Source of the DNA: Candidatus Sericytochromatia bacterium
GTDB taxonomy: Bacteria; Cyanobacteriota; Sericytochromatia; UBA7694
Assembly: GCA_913773825.1 (NCBI GenBank)
Contig: CAJYHH010000523.1
Location: 1 to 17,071, forward strand
Direction: 5' to 3'
Length of the DNA: 17,071 nt
Below the pieces are notes generated by a model, which worked only from the letters and a program-made list of their open reading frames with translations, was not told the DNA's origin and did no database searches. Positions 1 to 7,441 of the stretch are shown one piece after another (the first letter of the stretch is position 1; each line of letters starts with the position of its first letter). The position numbers and the translations under genes are program-made.

Positions 1-1048
1 TAGGGCGAGTGGTGGGCACTGGGCGGGCGGTTGGCATGGGGCGCGGAGTTGGCACGCTGCTGGGACGGATCGCAACTGAACCGCCGCCGCTGAGCAGATT
101 GGCTGCAACCCAGCCCACTTTGCCATCGGGGGCTTTGACCTTGCTCCACTGATAACCGTCTGCTTCGTAACCTTTGTCAAGCAGAATCTCAACGGACATG
201 CCCTGTTTGAGGGTGCCGAGGGATTCAGCGTAAAGATAAGGCGACTGACGCAGATTGACGTCATCGCTGCTGACGGTCTGCATTTTGCGATTGCTGCTTA
301 AAGGCGGTGGACTGACGGCAACATCCTGAATCGGCGCGTTTTGCAGGGCCTTTTGCCATTGGGCCAGTTTATCGCTGACCGTCGCGTTGCTATTGGCGTC
401 AGGGGCGGTTTTAATCAGATCGATAGCCTGTTGATACTTGCCCTGATAAGCCAGTAAGGAAGCCTGCTCAATGATTTCCTGACTTTTGCCAGCGCTGGCG
501 CTGGTCGAGATCAGGGCTTTCCATTCTTTTTCTTTATTGGCGATATCGTCGTCCATGGGCGTGCCGCGCGGGGCTTCAGCCAAGAGCTGCAGGGCTTTAT
601 CGTATTCTTCGTTTTTAGAGATATTGTCAGCGCTGTAAAACTTCAGGCGGGCTTCTTTGTACTGAGCAACAAAAGGATGGGTGCTGTCGAGACGGAGAAT
701 GTTTTCATAAGTGACTTTGGCTTCGGTTTTGCGGCCAAATTTAGTGTAGAGCTGGGCCAGCGCAATCTGGGCTTTTAGATGTTCAGGATTGACCTGAGTA
801 GCCTGTAAATAATAACTCAGGGCATCCGCATCTTTGCCCTGCTCTTCGAGTTTGACGGCATAGGCATAGAGTTCGTCAGCATTGTCAGGGCTGGGCAGCT
901 TGCCTTCGATTGGTGCGCTGGAAGCCTGGGCCTGGGGATTGTTGTCTGGAGCGGGCTCGGTGGCCGCACAGGCAAACAATTGCAGACTGGCGGTCAGCGC
1001 CAGCATCACACGAATCGGTTTTCTGAGCTTAAAAGCGGTCTTAGTCAT
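1..1048 (-). CDS. TPR and SH3b-domain lipoprotein (3' end cut by window edge)
   Basis: Translating the minus strand from the ATG at 1048 gives an open frame to the window edge (about 349 residues). The N-terminus MTKTAFKLRK is followed by a hydrophobic stretch and a lipobox-like LFAC with Cys near residue 27, so a lipoprotein is predicted. Residues about 57-125 look like two TPR units (…DALSYYLQATQVNPEH…, …KTEAKVTYENILRLDSTHP). Around residues 260-325 lies an SH3b-like domain (VNLRQSPYLYAESLGTL…, GKVGWVAANLLS), a fold that often binds cell-wall peptides. It ends in a proline-rich tail repeating P-T-x-R-P, which runs off the window. A strong GGAGG precedes the ATG inside the end of korB, and the start overlaps the korB stop by 8 bases, so translational coupling is likely. 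The link with KorAB is positional only; the role is unknown. Confidence 0.8.
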   Translation of the reverse strand, partial: MTKTAFKLRKPIRVMLALTASLQLFACAATEPAPDNNPQAQASSAPIEGKLPSPDNADELYAYAVKLEEQGKDADALSYYLQATQVNPEHLKAQIALAQLYTKFGRKTEAKVTYENILRLDSTHPFVAQYKEARLKFYSADNISKNEEYDKALQLLAEAPRGTPMDDDIANKEKEWKALISTSASAGKSQEIIEQASLLAYQGKYQQAIDLIKTAPDANSNATVSDKLAQWQKALQNAPIQDVAVSPPPLSSNRKMQTVSSDDVNLRQSPYLYAESLGTLKQGMSVEILLDKGYEADGYQWSKVKAPDGKVGWVAANLLSGGGSVAIRPSSVPTPRPMPTARPVPTTRP

Positions 1049-2108
1049 GATTTCCTCCGGCACTTAGGGCCTCATTCTGGTTTTCGGCTGATGCTTTTAC
1101 TTCCCAGGTATCCCCTGAAAAGAACAGCTTGCGCAGCTGGCCGTCGCCTTTTTTGACTTTAATGTCTTCGAGCTGCTGATGAATCTGCTGGTCATAGGTT
1201 GGAGCCTCAACGGCTCGAAACACACCCAGCGGAGTCGGAAAATCCGGCGCGCGCATTCGGCTTAAAAAATAAGCCAAGGTCGGCTCGGAAGCTTTTTCGT
1301 CATGCACCAGGATATCGCCCTCGGTGATGCCGTTTTCGCCTAAGGTCACCACTTCAGGCGTGATGCCATTCAGGCGGATGCCTTGTTTTACGGTGTCGCC
1401 AAAAATCATCGGCTTACCGTGTTCAAGCCGCAGCTGGTTTTCTGACCTGCTGGCGCGGTCTGTTGTCCATTTATGGGCGCCATCGTTAAAGATGACGCAG
1501 TTCTGCAGGACTTCGACAATTGCTGTACCCTGATGGGCGGCCGCCCGCTGCAGAATACTCTGCAGGTATTTAGGCTCGGTATCCACTGCGCGGGCAAAGA
1601 AAGTGGCCTCTGCGCCAATCGATAAGCTGGCGGCTGAAAACGAGCGGTCCAGCGAGCCATAGGGCGTTGATTTGGTTACTTGGCCACTGGGGCTGGTGGG
1701 AGAGTACTGACTTTTGGTCAGGCCGTAGATTTCATTGTTAAACAGCAAAAGTTTAATGTCGATATTACGGCGAATGGCGTGAATAAAGTGATTGCCGCCA
1801 ATTGAGAGGGCGTCGCCGTCGCCACTGATCATCCAGACTGATAAATCAGGATTGCTGATTTTTAGGCCTGTGGCAATGGCGGCTGCTCGTCCATGAATCG
1901 TATGAAAGCCATAGCTCGCCATGTAATAGGGAAATCGTGAGCTGCAGCCAATTCCTGAGACAAACACGATTTTTTCTTTGGGGATTCCTAATGTCGGCAT
2001 GACAGCCTCGACTGCATTAAGAATGGCATCATCTCCGCATCCTGGGCACCAGCGTGCGTCTTGCTCGCTGGCAAAGTCTTTTTTGCTAAGGATCGGTGTA
2101 TCAGACAT
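1041..2108 (-). CDS. korB: 2-oxoglutarate:ferredoxin oxidoreductase, beta subunit
   Basis: This is the thiamine diphosphate (TPP)-binding subunit of a two-subunit 2-oxoacid:ferredoxin oxidoreductase (355 aa, usual length for KorB). The cluster ligands expected of the family are visible: Cys21 and Cys24 in WCPGCG, Cys55 in GIGCSSR and Cys204 in LQNCVIFND. The TPP/Mg motif runs from GDGD (96-99) to NNEIYGLT (124-131). The enzyme should use CoA to convert 2-oxoglutarate to succinyl-CoA and CO2, passing electrons to ferredoxin in the cytoplasm. Its ATG overlaps the korA stop by 8 bases (ATGTCTGA), and its own stop overlaps the next start by 8 bases (ATGACTAA). Substrate choice of 2-oxoglutarate over pyruvate is inferred from the resemblance of both subunits to KorAB; another 2-oxoacid cannot be excluded. 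Confidence 0.93.
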   Translation of the reverse strand: MSDTPILSKKDFASEQDARWCPGCGDDAILNAVEAVMPTLGIPKEKIVFVSGIGCSSRFPYYMASYGFHTIHGRAAAIATGLKISNPDLSVWMISGDGDALSIGGNHFIHAIRRNIDIKLLLFNNEIYGLTKSQYSPTSPSGQVTKSTPYGSLDRSFSAASLSIGAEATFFARAVDTEPKYLQSILQRAAAHQGTAIVEVLQNCVIFNDGAHKWTTDRASRSENQLRLEHGKPMIFGDTVKQGIRLNGITPEVVTLGENGITEGDILVHDEKASEPTLAYFLSRMRAPDFPTPLGVFRAVEAPTYDQQIHQQLEDIKVKKGDGQLRKLFFSGDTWEVKASAENQNEALSAGGNHD

Positions 2109-3972
2109 CTAAGGCCTCTAACGGCAGGGAAGCCAGAGCCGCATCAATGCCGTCTCTGATTTCACGGATTTTAAACGGCTGGCCCTGCAGTTTATTAAGG
2201 GTTTTGACCTGCGTGCCATAGTGAATGTTCAGGACTTTAGCCAGCTGACCAAAATTGAGCTCTGGGACTAAAACCTGTTGATAGCGTGTAATCAGCTCGC
2301 CTAAATTGCGCGGCAGTGGATTCAGATGGCGCAGATGGGCATGTGCAACGGATAGTCCTTCACCCTGGGCCTGAGTCACAGCAGAATAAACCGAGCCATA
2401 AGTGCCACCCCAGCTGATGACCAGGAGCTTACCTGATTCAGGGCCCAGGACGGCTTGCTCAGGCACAAACTCAGCAATGCGCTGAATTTTGTCTGCACGC
2501 AGTTGACTCATCAGCTCATGATTTAGCGGGTCATAGCTGATATTGCCGGTTTCGTTCTGGCTTTCTAAGCCGCCGATCCGATGTTCAAAGCCTGCCATAC
2601 CCGGAATGGCCCAGCTACGGCCCAGTGTTGCTTCGTCGCGAGCATAGGGTTTAAACGCCTCAGGATCAGTGGGTCGGCGCACGATGATGGGTTTAAGCTG
2701 ATCAGGGTCGGGGATTTTCCAGGAACCTGTGCCGTTGGCGATATAGCCGTCACTCAGCACAATCACAGGAGTCATAAACTGAACGGCTATTTGGGCGGCT
2801 TCAAGCGCGACGTCAAAGCAGTCAGTTGGGCGGCTACAGGCAAGCACGCAGATGGGGGATTCACCGTGGCGGCCATAAAGCGCCTGAAGTAAATCAGATT
2901 GTTCGGTTTTTGTCGGGATACCCGTTGAGGGGCCGGCGCGCTGGACATCAATCAGGATTAAGGGCAGTTCGGTTTTAATTGCCAGACTTAAGGCTTCTGA
3001 TTTTAGCGACATGCCGGGCCCGGAAGTGGACGTAATCGCCAGGCTGCCGCCATAGCTGGCGCCTAGCGCTGCACAGACAGCCGCAATTTCGTCTTCAGCC
3101 TGAAAGCTAATCACGCCGTATTCTTTGTATTTGGATAATTCATGCAAAATGTCAGAGGCTGGCGTAATCGGGTAAGTGCCTAAAAACAAAGGCAAATCAG
3201 CCTGTTTAGCGGCTGTAATTAAGCCTAAAGCTAATGCCTGATTGCCTGAGACGCTGCGATAAAAGCCGGGCTCAAGCTGAGCGGGCCGGACTTCAAAGGT
3301 GCTGGGCATCAGGTCTGCAGTCTGGGCGTAGTGATAGCCGGCGCTTAAGGCCAGTTTATTGGCTTCGGCCAGCAGGGGGGTATGGGCGAACTTGCGCTCA
3401 ATCCAGCCTGTGCTCAGCTCTAAGGGACGATTGTACATCCAGTACATCATGCCAAGCGCAAAGAAGTTTTTGCAGCGGGTTTTATCAGGGGCCTCAAGGT
3501 CGAGCTGTTCGAGTGCGTTAAGCGTGAGTTTGGTAATTTCAGCCTGAATCAGATGATAAGCATCCAGACTGCCATCCGTCAGGGGGTTGGACTTATAACC
3601 CGCTTTGTCGAGATTGCGAATGGTAAAACTGGATAAATCCAGAATCAGCGTGGCACCTTTGGGCATGACTTCGAGATTGACTTTAAGTGCTGCCGGATTC
3701 ATTGCAACAAGCACATCTGGCTCATCCCCAGGGGTATAAACGTCAATTTCGCCTATCTGAACCTGAAAGCTCGAAACACCAGTCGAAACACCAGGCAATA
3801 TGCCGACTGGAGAACGAATTTCGGCCGGAAAGTCGGGTAACGTGGTCAGATCATTGCCGACAATGGCGGAGGTGTTGGTAAACTGTGAGCCCGTTAGCTG
3901 CATGCCGTCTCCGGAATCACCAGCAAATCGGATTGTGACGCGATCGAGTTCGATTCGGTCTTTCGTCGTCAT
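2101..3972 (-). CDS. korA: 2-oxoglutarate:ferredoxin oxidoreductase, fused gamma-alpha subunit
   Basis: A 623-residue protein with the domain order of the fused KorA type. The gamma domain comes first (residues about 12-195, with FAGDSGDGMQLTGSQFT near 16-32). The pyrimidine-binding alpha domain starts near residue 240, with LGTYPITPASDILHEL, QAEDEIAA, TSTSGPGMSLKSEALSLA and the signature RAGPSTGIPTKTEQSDL. A C-terminal domain (after about 500) includes LLVISWGGTYGS. It forms the TPP enzyme with KorB, whose gene follows with an 8-base overlap. In bacteria without a 2-oxoglutarate dehydrogenase this enzyme can close or reverse that TCA step; whether that is so here cannot be told from the window. 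The ATG at 3972 has only a weak GAAGG about 10 bases upstream. A triple AGCTT repeat lies just upstream at 3987-4030. Confidence 0.93.
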   Translation of the reverse strand: MTTKDRIELDRVTIRFAGDSGDGMQLTGSQFTNTSAIVGNDLTTLPDFPAEIRSPVGILPGVSTGVSSFQVQIGEIDVYTPGDEPDVLVAMNPAALKVNLEVMPKGATLILDLSSFTIRNLDKAGYKSNPLTDGSLDAYHLIQAEITKLTLNALEQLDLEAPDKTRCKNFFALGMMYWMYNRPLELSTGWIERKFAHTPLLAEANKLALSAGYHYAQTADLMPSTFEVRPAQLEPGFYRSVSGNQALALGLITAAKQADLPLFLGTYPITPASDILHELSKYKEYGVISFQAEDEIAAVCAALGASYGGSLAITSTSGPGMSLKSEALSLAIKTELPLILIDVQRAGPSTGIPTKTEQSDLLQALYGRHGESPICVLACSRPTDCFDVALEAAQIAVQFMTPVIVLSDGYIANGTGSWKIPDPDQLKPIIVRRPTDPEAFKPYARDEATLGRSWAIPGMAGFEHRIGGLESQNETGNISYDPLNHELMSQLRADKIQRIAEFVPEQAVLGPESGKLLVISWGGTYGSVYSAVTQAQGEGLSVAHAHLRHLNPLPRNLGELITRYQQVLVPELNFGQLAKVLNIHYGTQVKTLNKLQGQPFKIREIRDGIDAALASLPLEALDV

Positions 3973-3986
3973 GGAGTCAAACCTTC

Positions 3987-4030
3987 AGCTTCAAAAATCA
4001 AGCTTCGCAAATATCAGCTTTGCAAACTAA
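3987..4030. repeat. three tandem 14-15 bp AGCTT units in the korA leader
   Basis: Three consecutive units are visible: AGCTTCAAAAATCA (3987-4000), AGCTTCGCAAATATC (4001-4015) and AGCTTTGCAAACTAA (4016-4030). They sit 14 to 58 bases upstream of the korA start, where a promoter or operator would lie. They could be a repeated protein-binding site or a slipped-strand duplication; the sequence alone does not decide. Confidence 0.6.
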
Positions 4031-4139
4031 GTTCAAAAACAGGTAAATGCGCCCGGGGCCAGATTGTCAGGGAGAGTTTTTTGACGGGGAATTTACCACA
4101 CTCTGCTCGGCCTAATTGTACCATGGCAGGGGCAAAACG

Positions 4140-4172
4140 GTGGTGGGTTAAGGGGAGTGAGTGGTGGGTTAA
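4140..4172. repeat. direct repeat GTGGTGGGTTAA, period 21
   Basis: GTGGTGGGTTAA occurs at 4140-4151 and again at 4161-4172, exactly 21 bases apart, in the spacer between the methyltransferase and korA. The decamer GAGTGGTGGG around the second copy (4159-4168) also occurs inverted at 6496-6505 and directly at 7-16. It resembles the short tandem repeats common between cyanobacterial genes. The short open frame across it (4014-4226, reading LTHH twice) is probably not a gene. Confidence 0.6.
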
Positions 4173-4235
4173 AATGCAGAAGACTTGAAACTGACTTGAT
4201 TTTTTCTGACACCCCCCACCCAGCATTCAAAACTT

Positions 4236-5075
4236 CTACTTATGGGCCTCAATAATGCCGTAGGCAATCATGTTGGTGACATCTGTGGGCGTGCCCCAGG
4301 ATTTGCGAATCAAGGGGTGGACCCGTTTGCGGATTTCGGGGGCGTTAACGCGTTCTTGGGCATAGTGCTGAAAAGGCTTCCAGACATGTTTTGCGATATC
4401 TTCAATCTGAATATCTTTAAAACCCGCCTGAGAGAGTTTTTGACGGTAAGTGGTTTCGTCATAGCTATTGGCCAGTGGGATTTGCCAAAAGCCGCCAATC
4501 AACCAGGTAAAAGCCCATTCAGCTGGATTAGCTGGTGTTTTATACGGATAGATATCAGCTAAAATCAGCTTGCCGCCCGGCTTTAGCACGCGAAAGGCTT
4601 CTTTTAAAAACGCTTCGCGAGTATCAAAGTGAAAGGCTGACTCTAAGCCAATGATTTTTGTAAAACTTTCAGAGGCAAAGGGCAGTTCAGTGGCTGAAGC
4701 AACCTGATACTGAATCCGGGGATGAGCCTGGCGCTCCCAGGCTGTTTCAATTTGCAGGGGCGTGATATTAATCGCTGTAATCTGCCCAGGGTTAAACATT
4801 TTCATCCAGAGTGAGTCTTGCTCACCAAAGCCGCAGCCAACATCCAGGACTTTATCATCGCGCTTAAATTCAGCCCGTTGACCCAGCAACAGTGCCAGAT
4901 TGCGGCAGGCCGTGTCATAGTCATTAGCGTCTTTCCAGTAGCCCAGATTGAGATAACGGGTATCCTGGCCCAGGTTATAGTCGCGGCCTAACAGGTCATA
5001 AACTGAGCGAGAGCGGGTTCGGGATGGCCCAAACATCAGTGAGAGAATTTTAAAGGTGTCCGTAACGGTTTTCAT
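4236..5075 (-). CDS. class I SAM-dependent methyltransferase
   Basis: A 279-residue Rossmann-fold methyltransferase. Motif I is VLDVGCGFGEQD (76-87), followed by AINITPLQIE (101-110) as the second strand region, ELPFASESFTKIIGLESAFHF (130-150) as motif II/III, and REAFLKEAFRVLKPGGKLILAD (153-174). The NLGYW element at 43-47 and the ESAFHF sequence are typical of a subgroup acting on small lipophilic or amine substrates (tocopherol-, sarcosine- or antibiotic-methyltransferase-like), but the substrate cannot be named. No signal peptide or membrane segment is evident, so it is presumably cytoplasmic. It is divergent from the DUF58 gene and has its own TATAAT-type promoter. No clear terminator separates it from korA, 263 bases downstream, so some read-through is possible. 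Confidence 0.85.
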   Translation of the reverse strand: MKTVTDTFKILSLMFGPSRTRSRSVYDLLGRDYNLGQDTRYLNLGYWKDANDYDTACRNLALLLGQRAEFKRDDKVLDVGCGFGEQDSLWMKMFNPGQITAINITPLQIETAWERQAHPRIQYQVASATELPFASESFTKIIGLESAFHFDTREAFLKEAFRVLKPGGKLILADIYPYKTPANPAEWAFTWLIGGFWQIPLANSYDETTYRQKLSQAGFKDIQIEDIAKHVWKPFQHYAQERVNAPEIRKRVHPLIRKSWGTPTDVTNMIAYGIIEAHK

Positions 5076-5125
5076 GGCCCATCTGCTCTGGATTTAGGAT
5101 GTTTTTGCTATTCTTAAGCTGACTC

Positions 5126-5131
5126 ATTATA
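5126..5131 (-). promoter_or_regulatory. consensus -10 box for the methyltransferase gene
   Basis: A perfect TATAAT reads on the minus strand at 5131-5126, giving a leader of about 45 bases before the ATG at 5075. No convincing -35 hexamer is seen 16-18 bases upstream, so the promoter may need an activator. Confidence 0.45.
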
Positions 5132-5224
5132 GGGCTGAGTGATTCAAAGACGAAATCTTTGCTTTTATCCTAAGTCTGAATATCTATCGCCCTGACTCTC
5201 TACCGTCTTTTGCTAAGTTGCGGC

Positions 5225-5236
5225 TACAATAGCCCT
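5225..5236 (+). promoter_or_regulatory. -10 box adjoining the DUF58 ATG; possible leaderless start
   Basis: TACAAT at 5225-5230 ends six bases before the ATG at 5237, so transcription would begin at or next to the start codon. No Shine-Dalgarno sequence lies before this ATG. The -35 region is poor. This supports 5237 over the in-frame TTG at 5210, which would lie upstream of the -10 box. Confidence 0.4.
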
Positions 5237-6403
5237 ATGATCAAAATCACCGGCCCGATGCTGATTATCTTTTTGACTGCGGTGTTTCTGTTTTTAGCAG
5301 CGACCAATATTCAGGTCGGCTGGGTTTATTTGGTCGACGCTTTACTTTGGAGCGTGATTGCGGGCGCGGTGATCTTGCCGCTGCTGCAGCTTAGACAATT
5401 GCGCCTGAAGCGCCATTTTCCCCCTGTTGCCTTTACAGGCCAGAGCCTGACTGTGGAAGTTGAACTTGAAAATCCTCGCCGCTGGCCTTTGGCTTTTGTC
5501 AATCTAGAGGATTTACCGCCTGTGTCGTTGCGAGGTGGGCCGGTTAAACTCGACGAGATTCAAAAAGGTTTTGTTGTCGCTCTGGGACAAAATCAGAGCT
5601 ATCGTTACAGCTATCGCTTTACCCCTGAACATGACGGCGTCTATGTCTTTAACAGCCTGCGTTCAGGCTCGTTTGGCCCACTGGGCTTATTAGGTGTTTA
5701 TTGGGATCAAAAAGTGACCTCGGCGGTGGTTGTGCGTCCTTTGCCGCCAGAAACAATGATGCCGCTAATGAGTGATGAACAGCAGTTAGCCCTGATGCAC
5801 GCTCGTCAGCGCAGCCATCTTGGCGAAGATATTTCCCATTTTCGTGAATACCAGCCTGGTGACAATCGCCGCTCGATTCACTGGAAAAATACCGCTAAAC
5901 GTCAGCGTTTAATTGTGGCTGAAGCCCGTGAAGAGCCCTTTCAGCAGGCTTTGCTGCTGGTTGATACAGACAAAAATCAAAATTATGAGACGTACCACCG
6001 CTTGGTGCGTCAGGCTGAACGGGTCTGTCATTCTCTGATCGAAAGTCAAATGGAGCTGATCTGTTTTGCTCAAAACGCAGAGCCTGCATTCTGGACCAAG
6101 CTGGATTTATCACCGCCTGAGCGCAGTCTGCAAAATGTGCGCAGCTGGGATATGGCCAGCTATTGGCTGGCGACCCTGGAGCCTGATGCTGACGAAAGCC
6201 TTGAAGCCGCTTTAGTCAATCAGGGTATTTCACCCGGAGAGCAATTAGTCGTGCTAATTTCAGCCAATCCCAGCCCAGAGCTCTTATACCGACTCTGCAC
6301 AGGCCGAGCCGCTGCTGGCTTCGCTCCCATGCTGGTTTTTGCCCCAGCTGGCACTCAGATTCCCCAGGAACTGACGCCGTTGATTTCGCTCAGAGAGCTG
6401 TAA
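5237..6403 (+). CDS. DUF58 membrane protein
   Basis: DUF58 family protein of 388 residues if started at the ATG at 5237 (397 from an upstream TTG at 5210, which I reject because a -10 box lies between). Two membrane segments lie at about residues 6-25 and 30-52. The hallmark DUF58 core follows near residues 195-232: GEDISHFREYQPGD, then RRSIHWKNTAKRQRLIV. The C-terminal half (LLLVDTDKNQNYETY…) looks like a von Willebrand A-type fold. DUF58 proteins usually sit beside a MoxR AAA ATPase and transglutaminase-like genes; none is in this window, so it appears isolated from its usual partners. Function is probably linked to complex assembly or envelope maintenance at the inner membrane, but that is family inference only. 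Confidence 0.88.
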   Translation: MIKITGPMLIIFLTAVFLFLAATNIQVGWVYLVDALLWSVIAGAVILPLLQLRQLRLKRHFPPVAFTGQSLTVEVELENPRRWPLAFVNLEDLPPVSLRGGPVKLDEIQKGFVVALGQNQSYRYSYRFTPEHDGVYVFNSLRSGSFGPLGLLGVYWDQKVTSAVVVRPLPPETMMPLMSDEQQLALMHARQRSHLGEDISHFREYQPGDNRRSIHWKNTAKRQRLIVAEAREEPFQQALLLVDTDKNQNYETYHRLVRQAERVCHSLIESQMELICFAQNAEPAFWTKLDLSPPERSLQNVRSWDMASYWLATLEPDADESLEAALVNQGISPGEQLVVLISANPSPELLYRLCTGRAAAGFAPMLVFAPAGTQIPQELTPLISLREL

Positions 6404-6406
6404 AAG

Positions 6407-6426
6407 AGGCTAGTTGCTGCTAGCCT
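6407..6426 (+). terminator. stem-loop just after the DUF58 gene
   Basis: AGGCTAG (6407-6413), loop TTGCTG, CTAGCCT (6420-6426) form a perfect 7-bp stem four bases after the stop codon. The following bases contain only scattered T, so termination may be weak; it may also protect the mRNA end. Confidence 0.5.
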
Positions 6427-6609
6427 GATTCATCTTTATTATCCCTGCGCCGCCAGGTGCTTTTTCTCTGCTGCGGTTAAACCTATCACTCACCACCCAC
6501 CACTCTTTTTACACTTTCTTCATCTTGATTCAGACAAAAAATCAATGCGAGCTTTGCTTTGATTACAGAAAATAGAGCAGACCTCTACAAGCTGTAAGGA
6601 GAACGCAAA

Positions 6610-7329
6610 ATGGCTAAATCGCAAGAATCATTTGAAACCGTTCAGGAAATCAGACTCGTCCCGCTGGACCAACCAGCCCAGCTCCAGATTCCGATTCAGC
6701 TGGATGAGCTGATTAGCCTTGAAGACACGGCTAAGTCGGGGCATTTTATTCGCAATCTGCTGCTCTTTGCGGGTGTGTTGGCATTAGCCGGTGGAGCGTT
6801 TTTGCTTACCCGCCGCCAAAATCCCAATAAAGAGCTCAAAGCGGCTCGTTTGGCTGATCTGACGCGCTTGGCCGGCTCCTGGTATGAAATTGCGCGGATG
6901 CCAGGTCAAGTTGATGAACAAGCTTTTGACATGCGCGTGATTTATAGTCTGCGCGGTAGCCAGGAGCTGGATGTGGAATATATCTGGCGCAACGGTAGCT
7001 TTAGCGCGCCTGAACAGCGGGATACTAAAAAACTGAGAATTGAAGATCCTACACAGCCAGCCAAAATGAAAAAGCAGCTCTTAGGTGCTTTAGAAATTGA
7101 TTACTGGCTGATTGAAATCGGCAAACAGGATGAATACCTTGTTTTTGGCACGCCTTCACATCAGCATGTCTGGATTCTTAGCCGTTCACCGCAAATCGAT
7201 CAAAAGCTGTATCAGGGTATTCTCAATCGCCTGCAGCACCAGGGTTTTGAAACCAGTCGGCTTGAGCGTGTCGCTCAGCGCGCCAGTCTTACACCAGTTG
7301 TTGTCAGTAGCCCGAGTGCAGGTGTTTAG
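6610..7329 (+). CDS. membrane-anchored lipocalin (Blc-like), first paralogue
   Basis: A 239-residue protein with a C-terminal lipocalin domain of the bacterial Blc/apolipoprotein D type. The lipocalin signature G-x-W is at 89-91 (LAGSWYEIARMPG), followed by VIYSL, the DYWLIEIG strand (164-171) and YLVFGTPSHQHVWILSRSP (176-194), ending with HQGFETSRL. Ordinary Blc proteins are about 175 residues with a lipobox. This one has no Cys lipobox. Instead a 47-residue N-terminal segment precedes one membrane helix (about 48-67) followed by TRRQ. Lipocalins bind lipids or other hydrophobic ligands. AAGGAG lies a few bases before the ATG. The next gene is a paralogue 112 bases downstream, so this is a tandem duplication. 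Which side of the membrane the lipocalin domain faces is uncertain. Confidence 0.88.
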   Translation: MAKSQESFETVQEIRLVPLDQPAQLQIPIQLDELISLEDTAKSGHFIRNLLLFAGVLALAGGAFLLTRRQNPNKELKAARLADLTRLAGSWYEIARMPGQVDEQAFDMRVIYSLRGSQELDVEYIWRNGSFSAPEQRDTKKLRIEDPTQPAKMKKQLLGALEIDYWLIEIGKQDEYLVFGTPSHQHVWILSRSPQIDQKLYQGILNRLQHQGFETSRLERVAQRASLTPVVVSSPSAGV

Positions 7330-7351
7330 CACTTAGGTAAATTCTGATGAA

Positions 7352-7380
7352 TTGATGAGATTTTAACTGACGCTGATATA
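7352..7380 (+). promoter_or_regulatory. possible promoter for the second lipocalin
   Basis: TTGATG (7352-7357), a 17-base spacer and GATATA (7375-7380) match a sigma-70 layout imperfectly in the 112-base gap between the two lipocalin genes. Transcription from the first gene may also continue through, since no terminator is seen in the gap. Confidence 0.3.
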
Positions 7381-7441
7381 GAACCTACACAGAGTTTTTG
7401 CTTTAATCCAACCTAGACAAACCGCAGAGGAGAATTGCATC

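Noticed and set aside
2581..2892. 103-residue plus-strand open frame inside korA.
   Set aside because: Antisense shadow of a well-supported conserved gene.
4014..4226. 70-residue open frame upstream of korA.
   Set aside because: Its sequence comes from the GTGGTGGGTTAA repeat (LTHH twice) and low-complexity spacer; no ribosome site.
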